This document shows positions 41,390-48,689 of a stretch of DNA of 57,893 bases, piece after piece. Within the stretch, counting starts at the first letter, position 1; each line of letters begins with the position of its first letter. The notes beneath the pieces are model-generated. The model was not told the origin of the DNA, did no database searches, and saw only the letters and a list, made by a program, of their open reading frames with translations. The stretch comes from Paludibacteraceae bacterium (lineage in GTDB: Bacteria > Bacteroidota > Bacteroidia > Bacteroidales > Paludibacteraceae): positions 1-57,893 of the forward strand of contig JARKSE010000024.1 in the NCBI GenBank assembly GCA_029974315.1. The letters are read 5' to 3'. A program made the position numbers and the translations under genes.

Positions 41390-41809
41390 TTATTTAGTAC
41401 GGGTAAATCCGAAAAGTTTTTTCTTTTTGGGCATAGGGCTTTCACCAGAAGTGGCTTGCTCTAAGGTTTCGCCAAATTTAATCATGCGGTAAATAATGCC
41501 CCAGTCAGGAATACCGCCTAAATTGCGGTCGTCAATAAACAGATCTGCCGATAGTTTACGTGAACGTACGTTATCAGGCTCCTCTTCTGGATAATTGGAG
41601 TTGACAGCATAAAATTCTAACCCTTGTTGTTTGCAATACTCAACCGCTTCGTCCAGCAATTCGCCTTCGCGTACTGTCCACAGTATTAAGCGATGGTGAC
41701 ACTCGTCTTGTAAACGTTTCAGTACATCAATGGCAAAAGGAATTGGCTTGCCTATTTTTGGGTAAGCGTGCTCCACAATTGTTCCGTCAAAATCTACAGC
41801 TATAATCAT
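41390..41809 (-). CDS. HAD-superfamily hydrolase, BT0820 type
   Basis: A 139-residue small HAD phosphatase. Motif I is VDFDGTIVEH at the start (nucleophile and acid/base Asp), motif II is ILWTVREG, and the acidic motif is FIDDRNLGG near residue 93. It has no large cap domain, like the crystallised Bacteroides protein BT0820. A basic tail (PKKKKLFGFTRTK) follows the catalytic domain. Substrate unknown. It is the third gene of the recR operon. Confidence 0.88.
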   Translation of the reverse strand: MIIAVDFDGTIVEHAYPKIGKPIPFAIDVLKRLQDECHHRLILWTVREGELLDEAVEYCKQQGLEFYAVNSNYPEEEPDNVRSRKLSADLFIDDRNLGGIPDWGIIYRMIKFGETLEQATSGESPMPKKKKLFGFTRTK

Positions 41810-41838
41810 AATTCCTTGACTTAATTAGATTTACTATT

Positions 41839-42309
41839 TTATTCTTTTTCTTCTGGTTCTTCGTCAGGTGTTTCTGTTTTTACCGCCAAATCATTTTCTA
41901 TTTTTTCAGGTGTCGGTTTGCAAAAATAGAGCGCAATAGCAGAAATTCCGGCTACCCACAACAGTGCTTTTTGTTGTAAAACGTAATAAAAAAAGATAGC
42001 TGCGAATAGCCCTATTGCAATAATGGTGATGCGCCATGTAGCATAAGTTTTGTAGCGTGATAGTTTGTCTGTTTCTTCCGTAACTGTTGCTAATTTACTA
42101 ACATGCATGCTAAACAGTTTGAGTGCTACCGGCGTAGTGATAATTACGTATAAAATGATAACAGAATAAATCGTAATACTTGCAGGCGCATCTTTTGCCA
42201 TGATAAACCAATTTTGCGTAACACAAGTATAGCCTAAAGCTGCTACTACAACGGCTTTGATGGCTGCGGCATAATACCACATGTAGAGATATTTAGAGAG
42301 CTGTTCCAT
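41839..42309 (-). CDS. Membrane protein of the recR operon, function unknown
   Basis: About 156 residues from the ATG at 42309; an in-frame ATG at 42345 would lie inside recR. Four transmembrane helices are predicted (about residues 14-34, 45-65, 93-113 and 115-133). A cytoplasmic acidic tail rich in Glu follows (ENDLAVKTETPDEEPEEKE). It starts 4 bases after the recR stop, so it is translationally linked to it. I do not recognise a named family. Confidence 0.72.
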   Translation of the reverse strand: MEQLSKYLYMWYYAAAIKAVVVAALGYTCVTQNWFIMAKDAPASITIYSVIILYVIITTPVALKLFSMHVSKLATVTEETDKLSRYKTYATWRITIIAIGLFAAIFFYYVLQQKALLWVAGISAIALYFCKPTPEKIENDLAVKTETPDEEPEEKE

Positions 42310-42313
42310 AAAA

Positions 42314-42940
42314 TTAAGTAGGTGTATTATAGGTTGAAAATGCAATGCGGTTACGAATAGAGCGTCCCAATGTCACTTCATCGGCATATTCCAGCTCGTC
42401 ACCAATGGCAACGCCACGTGCAATGGTGGTAATTTTACAATCGTAATCGGCTAATTTGCGAAATAGGTAAAAAGCCGTAGTGTCGCCTTCCATGTTAGGA
42501 CTGAGCGCAAAAATAATCTCTTCAATGCCACCTTGTTTTACACGTTCTACAAGTGAAGCAATTTCTAAATCGGTTGGACCTACACCATTCATCGGTGAAA
42601 TAATGCCCCCTAAAACATGGTACAACCCGTTAAATTGCTGCGTGTTTTCAATAGCCATTACATCTTGAATGTTTTCTACCACACAAATAAGTGCAGAGTT
42701 ACGGTTGGGATTGTTACAAATTTGGCATGTGTCCGTATCCGAAATGTTGTGGCAAACGGTACAGTGTTTTACCTCTTTTTTTAATTCTACTAATGCGTTG
42801 GCTAGTGCTTCAACATCACTATCATCCTGTTTGAGCAAATGCAACGCTAATCGGAGCGCACTTTTACGCCCGATAGTAGGAAGTTTGCTGAGTTCGTTTA
42901 CAGCTTGCTCCAACAGAATAGAAGGATAGTTGTGTTGCAT
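42314..42940 (-). CDS. recR: Recombination protein RecR
   Basis: About 208 residues from the ATG at 42940. That start is chosen because a consensus promoter at 42968-42975 lies downstream of the longer frame's first ATG (42991), and [21 protein letters not shown] matches the family start. The helix-hairpin-helix [21 protein letters not shown], the zinc finger [16 protein letters not shown] and the TOPRIM domain ([16 protein letters not shown], in parts; [21 protein letters not shown]-like) are intact. It works with RecF and RecO in gap repair. Confidence 0.95.
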   Translation of the reverse strand: MQHNYPSILLEQAVNELSKLPTIGRKSALRLALHLLKQDDSDVEALANALVELKKEVKHCTVCHNISDTDTCQICNNPNRNSALICVVENIQDVMAIENTQQFNGLYHVLGGIISPMNGVGPTDLEIASLVERVKQGGIEEIIFALSPNMEGDTTAFYLFRKLADYDCKITTIARGVAIGDELEYADEVTLGRSIRNRIAFSTYNTPT

Positions 42941-42948
42941 AACAAACG

Positions 42949-42966
42949 GCGTTAAAATTTTAACGC
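42949..42966. promoter_or_regulatory. 18-bp perfect palindrome between the recR promoter and start
   Basis: GCGTTAAAATTTTAACGC is its own reverse complement. It begins 8 bases before the recR ATG and ends one base before the -7 box, covering the predicted transcription start. It is a candidate repressor site or a 5' stem-loop in the leader. Confidence 0.5.
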
Positions 42967-42967
42967 A

Positions 42968-42975
42968 CAAAGATA
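42968..42975 (-). promoter_or_regulatory. Promoter -7 box of the recR operon
   Basis: Reverse-strand TATCTTTG, a full match, 27 bases before the recR ATG. It fixes the recR start downstream of 42968. Confidence 0.7.
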
Positions 42976-43015
42976 CAAAAAAACCGCACATCTTGTTAAG
43001 GAAGTGCGGTTCTTT
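42976..43015 (-). terminator. Terminator of superoxide dismutase
   Basis: Reverse strand AACCGCAC (43004-43011) pairs with GTGCGGTT (42982-42989), followed by a run of T. It directly abuts the recR promoter. Confidence 0.85.
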
Positions 43016-43023
43016 TAGTAAGC

Positions 43024-43596
43024 TTACCAGCGACTTTCAACTACTTTCCAGTCAAGAATGTTCCATAAAGCATTCAGATAATCGGCTCTACGGTTTTGAT
43101 AGTCAAGATAATAAGCGTGTTCCCACACATCGAATGTAAGTAATGGTTTTAAGCCTTTGGTTAAAGGTGTTCCGGCGTTGCTCTCTTTCAAAATTTCGAG
43201 GTTGCCATGAGCATCTTTCACCAGCCAAACCCAACCAGAGCCAAATAGTGTGGCGCCTGCATTGTTGAATTCGGTTTTGAAAGCTTCAAAAGAGCCCCAT
43301 TTCTTTTCTATAGCAGCTCTTACTTCGCCTTTAGCTTCGCCACCATTAGTTTTAAATTGTTCAAAAAAGAACGTGTGGTTCCATACTTGAGCTGCGTTAT
43401 TGAAAATACCGCCATCCGATTCGCGTATGATTGATTCCAAATCCATAGATTCAAAACGTGTCCCTTTAATTAAATTATTGAGGTTGTTTACATACGTCAA
43501 ATGGTGTTTGCCGTGATGGAAATTCAACGTCTCTTGGCTCATAGTTGGAGCCAATGCTTCTGCCGCATAAGGCAGATCAGGTAATGTAAATAACAT
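43024..43596 (-). CDS. Fe/Mn superoxide dismutase
   Basis: About 190 residues from the ATG at 43596, where the family sequence begins ([17 protein letters not shown]); an in-frame ATG at 43644 would add 16 residues of no known role. Metal ligands are the histidine in [12 protein letters not shown], the histidine in [13 protein letters not shown], and Asp and His in [13 protein letters not shown]. Iron or manganese, or either as in Bacteroides, cannot be assigned. It has its own promoter and terminator. Confidence 0.95.
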   Translation of the reverse strand: MLFTLPDLPYAAEALAPTMSQETLNFHHGKHHLTYVNNLNNLIKGTRFESMDLESIIRESDGGIFNNAAQVWNHTFFFEQFKTNGGEAKGEVRAAIEKKWGSFEAFKTEFNNAGATLFGSGWVWLVKDAHGNLEILKESNAGTPLTKGLKPLLTFDVWEHAYYLDYQNRRADYLNALWNILDWKVVESRW

Positions 43597-43668
43597 AGTC
43601 ACTGAAGTTTGAATGGTTAATAAATAAAAAACGATTGAATTCATAGTAATTTCGTTTTAATGATAATA

Positions 43669-43676
43669 CAAAAATA
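43669..43676 (-). promoter_or_regulatory. Promoter -7 box of superoxide dismutase
   Basis: Reverse-strand TATTTTTG, a full match. The distance to the preferred ATG is 72 bases. Confidence 0.6.
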
Positions 43677-43700
43677 ATTTTTTTTTTGAAATAAATAGCG

Positions 43701-43708
43701 TATTTTTG
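43701..43708 (+). promoter_or_regulatory. Promoter -7 box of the SPOR lipoprotein gene
   Basis: TATTTTTG, a full match, 25 bases before the ATG. It is divergent to the dismutase promoter with 24 bases between the two boxes. Confidence 0.62.
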
Positions 43709-43733
43709 TAGAAATAAATTAAAAAAATGCCTT

Positions 43734-44192
43734 ATGAGAAATTATAAGTTGGTTATCAGTCTGTTATCATTGATATTATTTCTAGGTAGTTGTAAAGTAA
43801 AAGAGTCGGCGGGAGCGTATCGACCAGCTGAAGATACAAAAAAGCTTCAAGAGGTGGTGGTGAAGCCTAAAACAGAAACGCAAAAAACTGTTCAGGCTGT
43901 TGCTGAACTGCCAGATAGAATTCGCACAGAGTCTTTTAAAGTGATTGAGGGTGAGGATGCTACGGGTGTAAAAACTTATAACGTGGTGATTGGTAGTTTT
44001 AAAAATCGTGCCAATGCGCAGGGGTTGCAATCGCTTATGAAAGCTGATTATTCACCAATTATTGTCATCAATGAGCAAGGTATGTTTCGCGTGATTCTTA
44101 TTTCGTACAATGACTATGTTGCTGCTAAGCAAAAAATTGCGCAAATCAAATCGCAATTTGATGATGCGTGGGTTTTAGTGCAGAAACAATAA
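43734..44192 (+). CDS. SPOR-domain lipoprotein
   Basis: A 152-residue envelope protein. A lipoprotein signal with lipobox LGSC (about residues 17-20) is followed by a low-complexity linker. The C-terminal SPOR domain (about 78-150) has YNVVIGSFKNRANAQGLQSLM and PIIVINEQGMFRVILISY. SPOR domains bind denuded peptidoglycan at division sites, so a role in septum or wall remodelling is likely. It may be cotranscribed with RNase Z 30 bases downstream. Confidence 0.9.
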   Translation: MRNYKLVISLLSLILFLGSCKVKESAGAYRPAEDTKKLQEVVVKPKTETQKTVQAVAELPDRIRTESFKVIEGEDATGVKTYNVVIGSFKNRANAQGLQSLMKADYSPIIVINEQGMFRVILISYNDYVAAKQKIAQIKSQFDDAWVLVQKQ

Positions 44193-44222
44193 TCTTGTTA
44201 ACTACTCAATAGCGTGGAGCCG

Positions 44223-45128
44223 ATGAAATTGACTGTTTTGGGTTCTGGTTCGGCTATGCCGACTCCCGAACGTTACCATTCAGCTCAATTACTGGAGGTG
44301 CGCAACAAGCAGTTTCTTATCGATTGTGGCGAGGGTACGCAAAATAGAATGATTCAGTTTGGCGTACGTGCTAATCGGCTAAATCACATTTTTATTTCGC
44401 ACTTACATGGCGACCACTGTTTTGGTCTGATGGGGTTGATTTCCACGCTCGGTATGCTTGGTCGCACTGCCGATATTGAAATCCATGCACAGCCCGATTT
44501 AGAACCGTTGCTTCGTCCACAAATTGATTATTTTTGTAGAGAATTTCCGTTTCAAGTTAAATTTCATTCGTTTAGTCCGTATCAAAGTGCAGTTATCTAT
44601 GATGATCGCAGCGTTAAGGTGACTACCATTCCTCTAAAACATCGTGTTCCTGCGGTGGGTTTTTTGTTTGAAGAAAAATCGCTGGAGCGTCATCTGATTC
44701 GCTCAATGATTGAAGCGTACGAAATTCCTGTGCGTCTGCTCAAAGAAATCAAGCAAGGAGCCGATTATGTGACTTCTGATGGTGAAGTGGTACCCAATGA
44801 GCATTTGACTACACCGCCAACGCCACCACGCCGATTTGCGTACTGTTCAGATACGGCTTATTCCGAAAAAATAGTGGAGTTAATTCGTGGCGTAGATTGT
44901 TTGTATCATGAAACGACTTATTTGAATGAAGATCTGTTTCGGGCTAAACAAACGATGCATAGCACGGCAATGCAAGCGGCTCAAATAGCTCAAGCAGCCG
45001 GAGTAGGACGATTGATTATTGGGCATTATTCGGCACGTTATCGGGAGATAGAACCTTTTGTAGAAGAGGCAAGAGCTATTTTTCCTAATACGGTAGGCGC
45101 TACTGATGGTGCGCAATTTGATATTTAA
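44223..45128 (+). CDS. rnz: Ribonuclease Z
   Basis: About 301 residues from the ATG at 44223 (a GTG nine bases earlier is less likely). A metallo-beta-lactamase fold nuclease that cuts tRNA precursors after the discriminator base. Motif I is GSGSAMPTPERYHSA, motif II is FISHLHGDHCFGL, motif III IPLKHRVPAVGF, motif IV YCSDTAYSE, and motif V is LIIGHYSARY. The exosite arm region is between motifs II and III. None of the four tRNA genes in this window encodes CCA, so all depend on this enzyme and CCA addition. Confidence 0.95.
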   Translation: MKLTVLGSGSAMPTPERYHSAQLLEVRNKQFLIDCGEGTQNRMIQFGVRANRLNHIFISHLHGDHCFGLMGLISTLGMLGRTADIEIHAQPDLEPLLRPQIDYFCREFPFQVKFHSFSPYQSAVIYDDRSVKVTTIPLKHRVPAVGFLFEEKSLERHLIRSMIEAYEIPVRLLKEIKQGADYVTSDGEVVPNEHLTTPPTPPRRFAYCSDTAYSEKIVELIRGVDCLYHETTYLNEDLFRAKQTMHSTAMQAAQIAQAAGVGRLIIGHYSARYREIEPFVEEARAIFPNTVGATDGAQFDI

Positions 45129-45157
45129 CACGCGTTTTGGTTCAATTTGGACATAAA

Positions 45158-45185
45158 AATAGGCCGACCTCACGGCCAGCCTATT
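45158..45185 (+). terminator. Hairpin after RNase Z (weak terminator)
   Basis: AATAGGC (45158-45164) pairs with GCCTATT (45179-45185), with an inner CCG/CGG. No T run follows, so termination is uncertain. Confidence 0.45.
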
Positions 45186-45300
45186 CCACCAAAATGTTTA
45201 ACCAAAACAATTTTTCATTATTAAATGAAGTACTTAAAAATAAGCAAGTATCATGCCAAACTCAAATTAAAATGCACTAAATAGTATTTTTTTTGACTCC

Positions 45301-45317
45301 TTGGCACTGCATTTGTA
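45301..45317 (+). promoter_or_regulatory. Candidate sigma-54 promoter of the TPR/PD40 gene
   Basis: TTGGCACTGCATTTGTA fits the -24/-12 layout TTGGCAC, five bases, TTGnA. It lies 28 bases before the ATG at 45345, a suitable distance. The -12 GC is GT here. No canonical TAnnTTTG box is present. The alternative is a weak TGCATTTG housekeeping box. Confidence 0.4.
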
Positions 45318-45344
45318 CTTATAACGAATTTTAATCTTATTTGA

Positions 45345-46745
45345 ATGCGATTTTTAGCGACTTTTTTGGCTGTTTTTATGTTTGTGTGCGTGTCTGCTCA
45401 GCGGATGTCGGATGCCGAAGCATTTTTTAATCAAGGACATTACCGTGAGGCAGGTTCGATTTATGTTCAGGCGTTGAAGAAAACGCCAAAAGATGGCACG
45501 CTTAATTTTAAGTATGCACGTTGTTTGTATGAACAAGGCCAAGTAACTGAAGCTACACTCTATTTTGAGCAAGCAGCGCTATTTGGGTTTGCCAAATCAA
45601 ATCGTTTCTTGGGTGATATCTATTTTGCTGATTATCGTTTTCAAGAGGCAGCGCAAGCTTATGACGCTTGGTTGGCATCGGATAAATTGCCAGCCGACGA
45701 AAAAATGCAGGTGACAAAATTGGCGGCTAAAGCCAAATTAGGTGCTGCGATGCTGGAACGCGTAGAGGATATAGGAGTGATTGATAGTGTAAAAGCAGAT
45801 AAAAGAACCTTTATACGTCAAATAAAGATGGCTCGCGAAATGGGATTTTTTGCATTTTCGGCTGATTTATTAGGGTTGAAAACGGATAACACATTAACTG
45901 CTTTTCAGTCGGGACGAAATGATAGACGTTACTTGGCATTACAACAAGGCGATAGGCAAAGCGATTTGTTTCAATCTTTTAATGTATTGAAAGAGTGGAG
46001 TGAGCCTGTGGTTTTGTCATCAATATTGAATACGCCCCAAAATGAAAATTATCCGTTTGTAGCAGCCGATGGAATAACTATCTATTTTGGTTCCGAAGGA
46101 CATGAGGGTTTGGGTGGGTATGATATTTTTATGTCACGATTTAATTCTGAAACAGCTGATTATTTGCCTCCTCAAAATGTGGGTATGCCTTTTAATTCAA
46201 CGTACAATGATTATATGATGGCGTTTGATGAACTGGCTGGCTTGGGGTGGTTTGTAACTGATCGTTACCAACACCCAGATAGTGTAATTATATATCGTTT
46301 TGTACCAAATACAGAACGACTGATTTTACGAAATAAAACACTTCAAGAGTTACGTGATGCAGCCCGTATGCGTAGTTACCGTACTGTGACGCTAACAGAT
46401 GAAAAAATAGAAATTCAAGAAGTGATTGCTCAAAAACTCCAAGCCACATTGTTTTGGGTAAATGATACCATCGTTTATCATTCGGCCGAGCAATTTGTGA
46501 GCAATGAAGCGCGTGAGCAATTTGTAGCGTTGTGTGAATTGAAAGCACAAGGTGAACAAAAGCAATTTACTTTAGAGGCAAAACGTGAATTGTGGGATAT
46601 AATTGAAGATGAAAACGAACGCCAAGTATTTGGCAATGAGATAGTAACGCTTGAAAAATCGTGTTTGTTGATACAGCAACAGTTAATGCGATACGAATTA
46701 GATATACGAACTTTAGAAAATGTACAACTCTTAACCACTGATTAG
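45345..46745 (+). CDS. Secreted TPR and beta-propeller (PD40) protein
   Basis: A 466-residue protein with signal peptide (MRFLATFLAVFMFVCVSAQ). TPR units follow (AEAFFNQGHYREAGSIYVQAL, NFKYARCLYEQGQVTEATLYFEQAAL in parts; about residues 24-140). A PD40-like propeller region contains NYPFVAADGITIYFGSEGHEGLGGYDIFMS (in parts; about 235-265). The C-terminal part is a charged helical region. It resembles the N-terminal part of PorE-like T9SS proteins but has no OmpA domain. An envelope scaffold role is possible; it is not proved. Confidence 0.7.
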   Translation: MRFLATFLAVFMFVCVSAQRMSDAEAFFNQGHYREAGSIYVQALKKTPKDGTLNFKYARCLYEQGQVTEATLYFEQAALFGFAKSNRFLGDIYFADYRFQEAAQAYDAWLASDKLPADEKMQVTKLAAKAKLGAAMLERVEDIGVIDSVKADKRTFIRQIKMAREMGFFAFSADLLGLKTDNTLTAFQSGRNDRRYLALQQGDRQSDLFQSFNVLKEWSEPVVLSSILNTPQNENYPFVAADGITIYFGSEGHEGLGGYDIFMSRFNSETADYLPPQNVGMPFNSTYNDYMMAFDELAGLGWFVTDRYQHPDSVIIYRFVPNTERLILRNKTLQELRDAARMRSYRTVTLTDEKIEIQEVIAQKLQATLFWVNDTIVYHSAEQFVSNEAREQFVALCELKAQGEQKQFTLEAKRELWDIIEDENERQVFGNEIVTLEKSCLLIQQQLMRYELDIRTLENVQLLTTD

Positions 46746-46748
46746 AAT

Positions 46749-47228
46749 ATGGATATTGCATTAGTTATTGTATTTATGCTTTTGGGCATAGTTTTCTTTT
46801 TGCTCGAAATTTTCTTTTTACCTGGTTTTTCCATAGGTGGAATTGCGGGTGTGTTGTTTGTGGTAGCATCTATTTGGTATGCTTTTGTGCATTTAGGCCC
46901 GACTGCTGGTGTTATGACTATCGTTGGCGGAGTAGTGGCGATGGGTGTGGCTATTTGGGCATTTTTGCGCTCGCGTGCTTTGGAAAAAATGGCTTTACAA
47001 ACCGAAGTAGAAGGTAAAGTTGACACGCTCAAAGATGTTGCTTTATCGGTTGGTGATAAAGGTGTTGCAGTGTCGCGTTTAGCTCCGATTGGAAAAGTGC
47101 GTTTTGGGACAGAAGTTGTAGAGGCTAAATCGCTTGATGGTTTTGTAGATCAAGAGGTGGAAGTTGAAATTGTGGAAGTCTCAGCATTTGTTGTTTTAGT
47201 ACGTGCTGTAGAAAAAGTAACTAAATAA
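46749..47228 (+). CDS. NfeD-like membrane protein
   Basis: A 159-residue protein. About four transmembrane helices (residues 5-75, with FFLLEIFFLPGFSIGGIAGVL as the family signature) are followed by a C-terminal OB-fold (GDKGVAVSRLAPIGKVRFGTEVVEAKS, in parts). NfeD proteins are encoded next to flotillin-type proteins and act with them in membrane microdomains; the next gene is floA. It starts 3 bases after the preceding stop. Confidence 0.88.
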   Translation: MDIALVIVFMLLGIVFFLLEIFFLPGFSIGGIAGVLFVVASIWYAFVHLGPTAGVMTIVGGVVAMGVAIWAFLRSRALEKMALQTEVEGKVDTLKDVALSVGDKGVAVSRLAPIGKVRFGTEVVEAKSLDGFVDQEVEVEIVEVSAFVVLVRAVEKVTK

Positions 47229-47265
47229 AATTTACATTATATTATTCACTTAATTATTAATTATT

Positions 47266-48252
47266 ATGACAGTATTATCGATTCTTGGTGTAGCCGTACT
47301 GATTGTATTGGTTAGCATTTTCTTTTATTACGTGCCATTTTTATTATGGCTGTCGGCTAAAGTATCGGGAGTAAGTATCTCGTTGGTGCAATTATTTTTG
47401 ATGCGTATTCGTAAAGTTCCGCCATCCGTTATTGTAAGCGCTATGATTGAAGCTCACAAAGCTGGTTTGAAAGACGTTCGTCGTGACGACTTGGAAGCTC
47501 ACTATTTGGCAGGTGGTGATGTGGAACGTGTGGTTCATGCTTTGGTTTCAGCAAACAAAGCAAACATTGACTTGTCGTTTAAAATGGCTACCGCTATCGA
47601 CTTGGCTGGTCGTGATGTGGACGAAGCTGTAAAAATGTCGGTAAATCCAAAAGTTATTGATACGCCTGTGGTGTCGTCGGTGGCGAAAGATGGTATTCAG
47701 TTGCTTGCTCGTGCTCGTGTAACTGTTCGTGCTAACATTAAACAGTTAGTTGGTGGTGCTGGCGAAGAGACGGTTTTGGCGCGTGTTGGAGAGGGTATTG
47801 TATCGAGCATTGGTTCGAGTGCTACTCATAAAATGGTGCTTGAAAATCCTGATTCTATCTCTAAGTTAGTGTTAAGTAAAGGTCTGGATGCAGGTACAGC
47901 GTTTGAGATTTTATCTATTGATATTGCCGATGTAGATGTTGGTAAAAATATTGGTGCTAATTTACAAATGGACCAAGCTGAAGCTGACAAAAATATTGCG
48001 CAAGCACGTGCTGAAGAACGCCGTGCCATGGCTGTGGCATTAGAGCAAGAGATGAAAGCAAAAGCACAAGAGGCTCGTGCTAAAGTAATTGAGGCTGAAG
48101 CTGAAATTCCAAAAGCTATTGCCAAAGCATTTCATGAAGGTAATTTAGGTATTATGGATTACTATAGAATGAAAAATATAGAAGCTGACACTAATATGCG
48201 TGACTCTATAGCTAAACCAGTTCAAAGAACAACAAAAGAGGCTAAAAAATAA
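47266..48252 (+). CDS. floA: Flotillin-like protein FloA
   Basis: A 328-residue membrane-associated scaffold. An N-terminal hydrophobic hairpin (residues 4-30) precedes [19 protein letters not shown]. Most of the UPF0365/FloA body follows: [22 protein letters not shown], then [32 protein letters not shown], and an alanine/glutamate-rich coiled coil ([24 protein letters not shown] in parts). The last ten residues, [10 protein letters not shown], repeat a motif at the start of the next protein because of a 23-base DNA repeat; this tail is unusual for FloA. Confidence 0.94.
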   Translation: MTVLSILGVAVLIVLVSIFFYYVPFLLWLSAKVSGVSISLVQLFLMRIRKVPPSVIVSAMIEAHKAGLKDVRRDDLEAHYLAGGDVERVVHALVSANKANIDLSFKMATAIDLAGRDVDEAVKMSVNPKVIDTPVVSSVAKDGIQLLARARVTVRANIKQLVGGAGEETVLARVGEGIVSSIGSSATHKMVLENPDSISKLVLSKGLDAGTAFEILSIDIADVDVGKNIGANLQMDQAEADKNIAQARAEERRAMAVALEQEMKAKAQEARAKVIEAEAEIPKAIAKAFHEGNLGIMDYYRMKNIEADTNMRDSIAKPVQRTTKEAKK

Positions 48253-48331
48253 TTATTTTTTTTTAAAAGGAGATTGAAAATGTTTAAAAAATTAACAGAT
48301 TTTGGTTATCAAAGAACAACAAAAGAGGCTA
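48222..48331 (+). repeat. Two perfect 23-base direct repeats bridging floA and the next gene
   Basis: Copy 1 is 48222-48244, in the last codons of floA. Copy 2 is 48309-48331, near the start of the 48280 gene. The offset is 87 bases and both copies are read in frame as QRTTKEA. They mark a duplication or recombination between the end of floA and the start of the next gene. Confidence 0.85.
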
Positions 48332-48633
48332 TTGGCTTTTATTTGGCTTATTTACTTATGGTAATGGTGGTAGCTGGAGTATTAGCTGCTATACTTGGTG
48401 TAATAGTGCAAAGCAATGATACTTTTAATTTGGGAGTCAAAATTGGAACTACAGTAGCAATCATTGCTTCTTTAGGAATTTCCTTTTGGATTCTTAAAGA
48501 GAAGAAATTGCTTAGTAACTTTGGTTTGATTTTATTAGCTGTGTTTATTGGCGGTATAGGAGGTCTTATTCCTGCTGCTTATTTGACTACCAGACCAGCA
48601 GCAAATTCAGATAGTGAAAATGCAGCACATTGA
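48280..48633 (+). CDS. Small membrane protein with four helices, unknown function
   Basis: About 117 residues from the ATG at 48280, chosen because a strong Shine-Dalgarno AAGGAGA lies at 48267-48273, six bases upstream (an in-frame TTG at 48274 lies just after it). The sequence opens FKKLTDFGYQRTTKEAIGFYL. It has helices at about 18-40, 50-68 and 78-100, and a short hydrophilic tail. The architecture is like small Bacteroidetes/Firmicutes proteins with no assigned role. The use of a Shine-Dalgarno is rare in this window and suggests foreign origin. Confidence 0.68.
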   Translation: MFKKLTDFGYQRTTKEAIGFYLAYLLMVMVVAGVLAAILGVIVQSNDTFNLGVKIGTTVAIIASLGISFWILKEKKLLSNFGLILLAVFIGGIGGLIPAAYLTTRPAANSDSENAAH

Positions 48634-48654
48634 TAAAATAGGAATATTCTTTCT

Positions 48655-48688
48655 AAAAAAATCCTCCAATTTCTCGGAGGATTTTTTT
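48655..48688. terminator. Bidirectional terminator after the FloA operon
   Basis: AAAAAATCCTCC pairs with GGAGGATTTTTT around an 8-base loop. It lies between convergent genes, two bases beyond the receptor stop. Confidence 0.9.
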
Positions 48689-48689
48689 A

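Noticed and set aside
42941-42991. Longer N-terminus for RecR
   Set aside because: It would start upstream of the recR promoter box and inside the superoxide dismutase terminator; the family sequence begins at 42940.
43597-43644. Sixteen-residue N-terminal extension (export signal) on superoxide dismutase
   Set aside because: It is hydrophobic but short, lacks a basic start and cleavage site, and the normal cytoplasmic start [10 protein letters not shown] follows.
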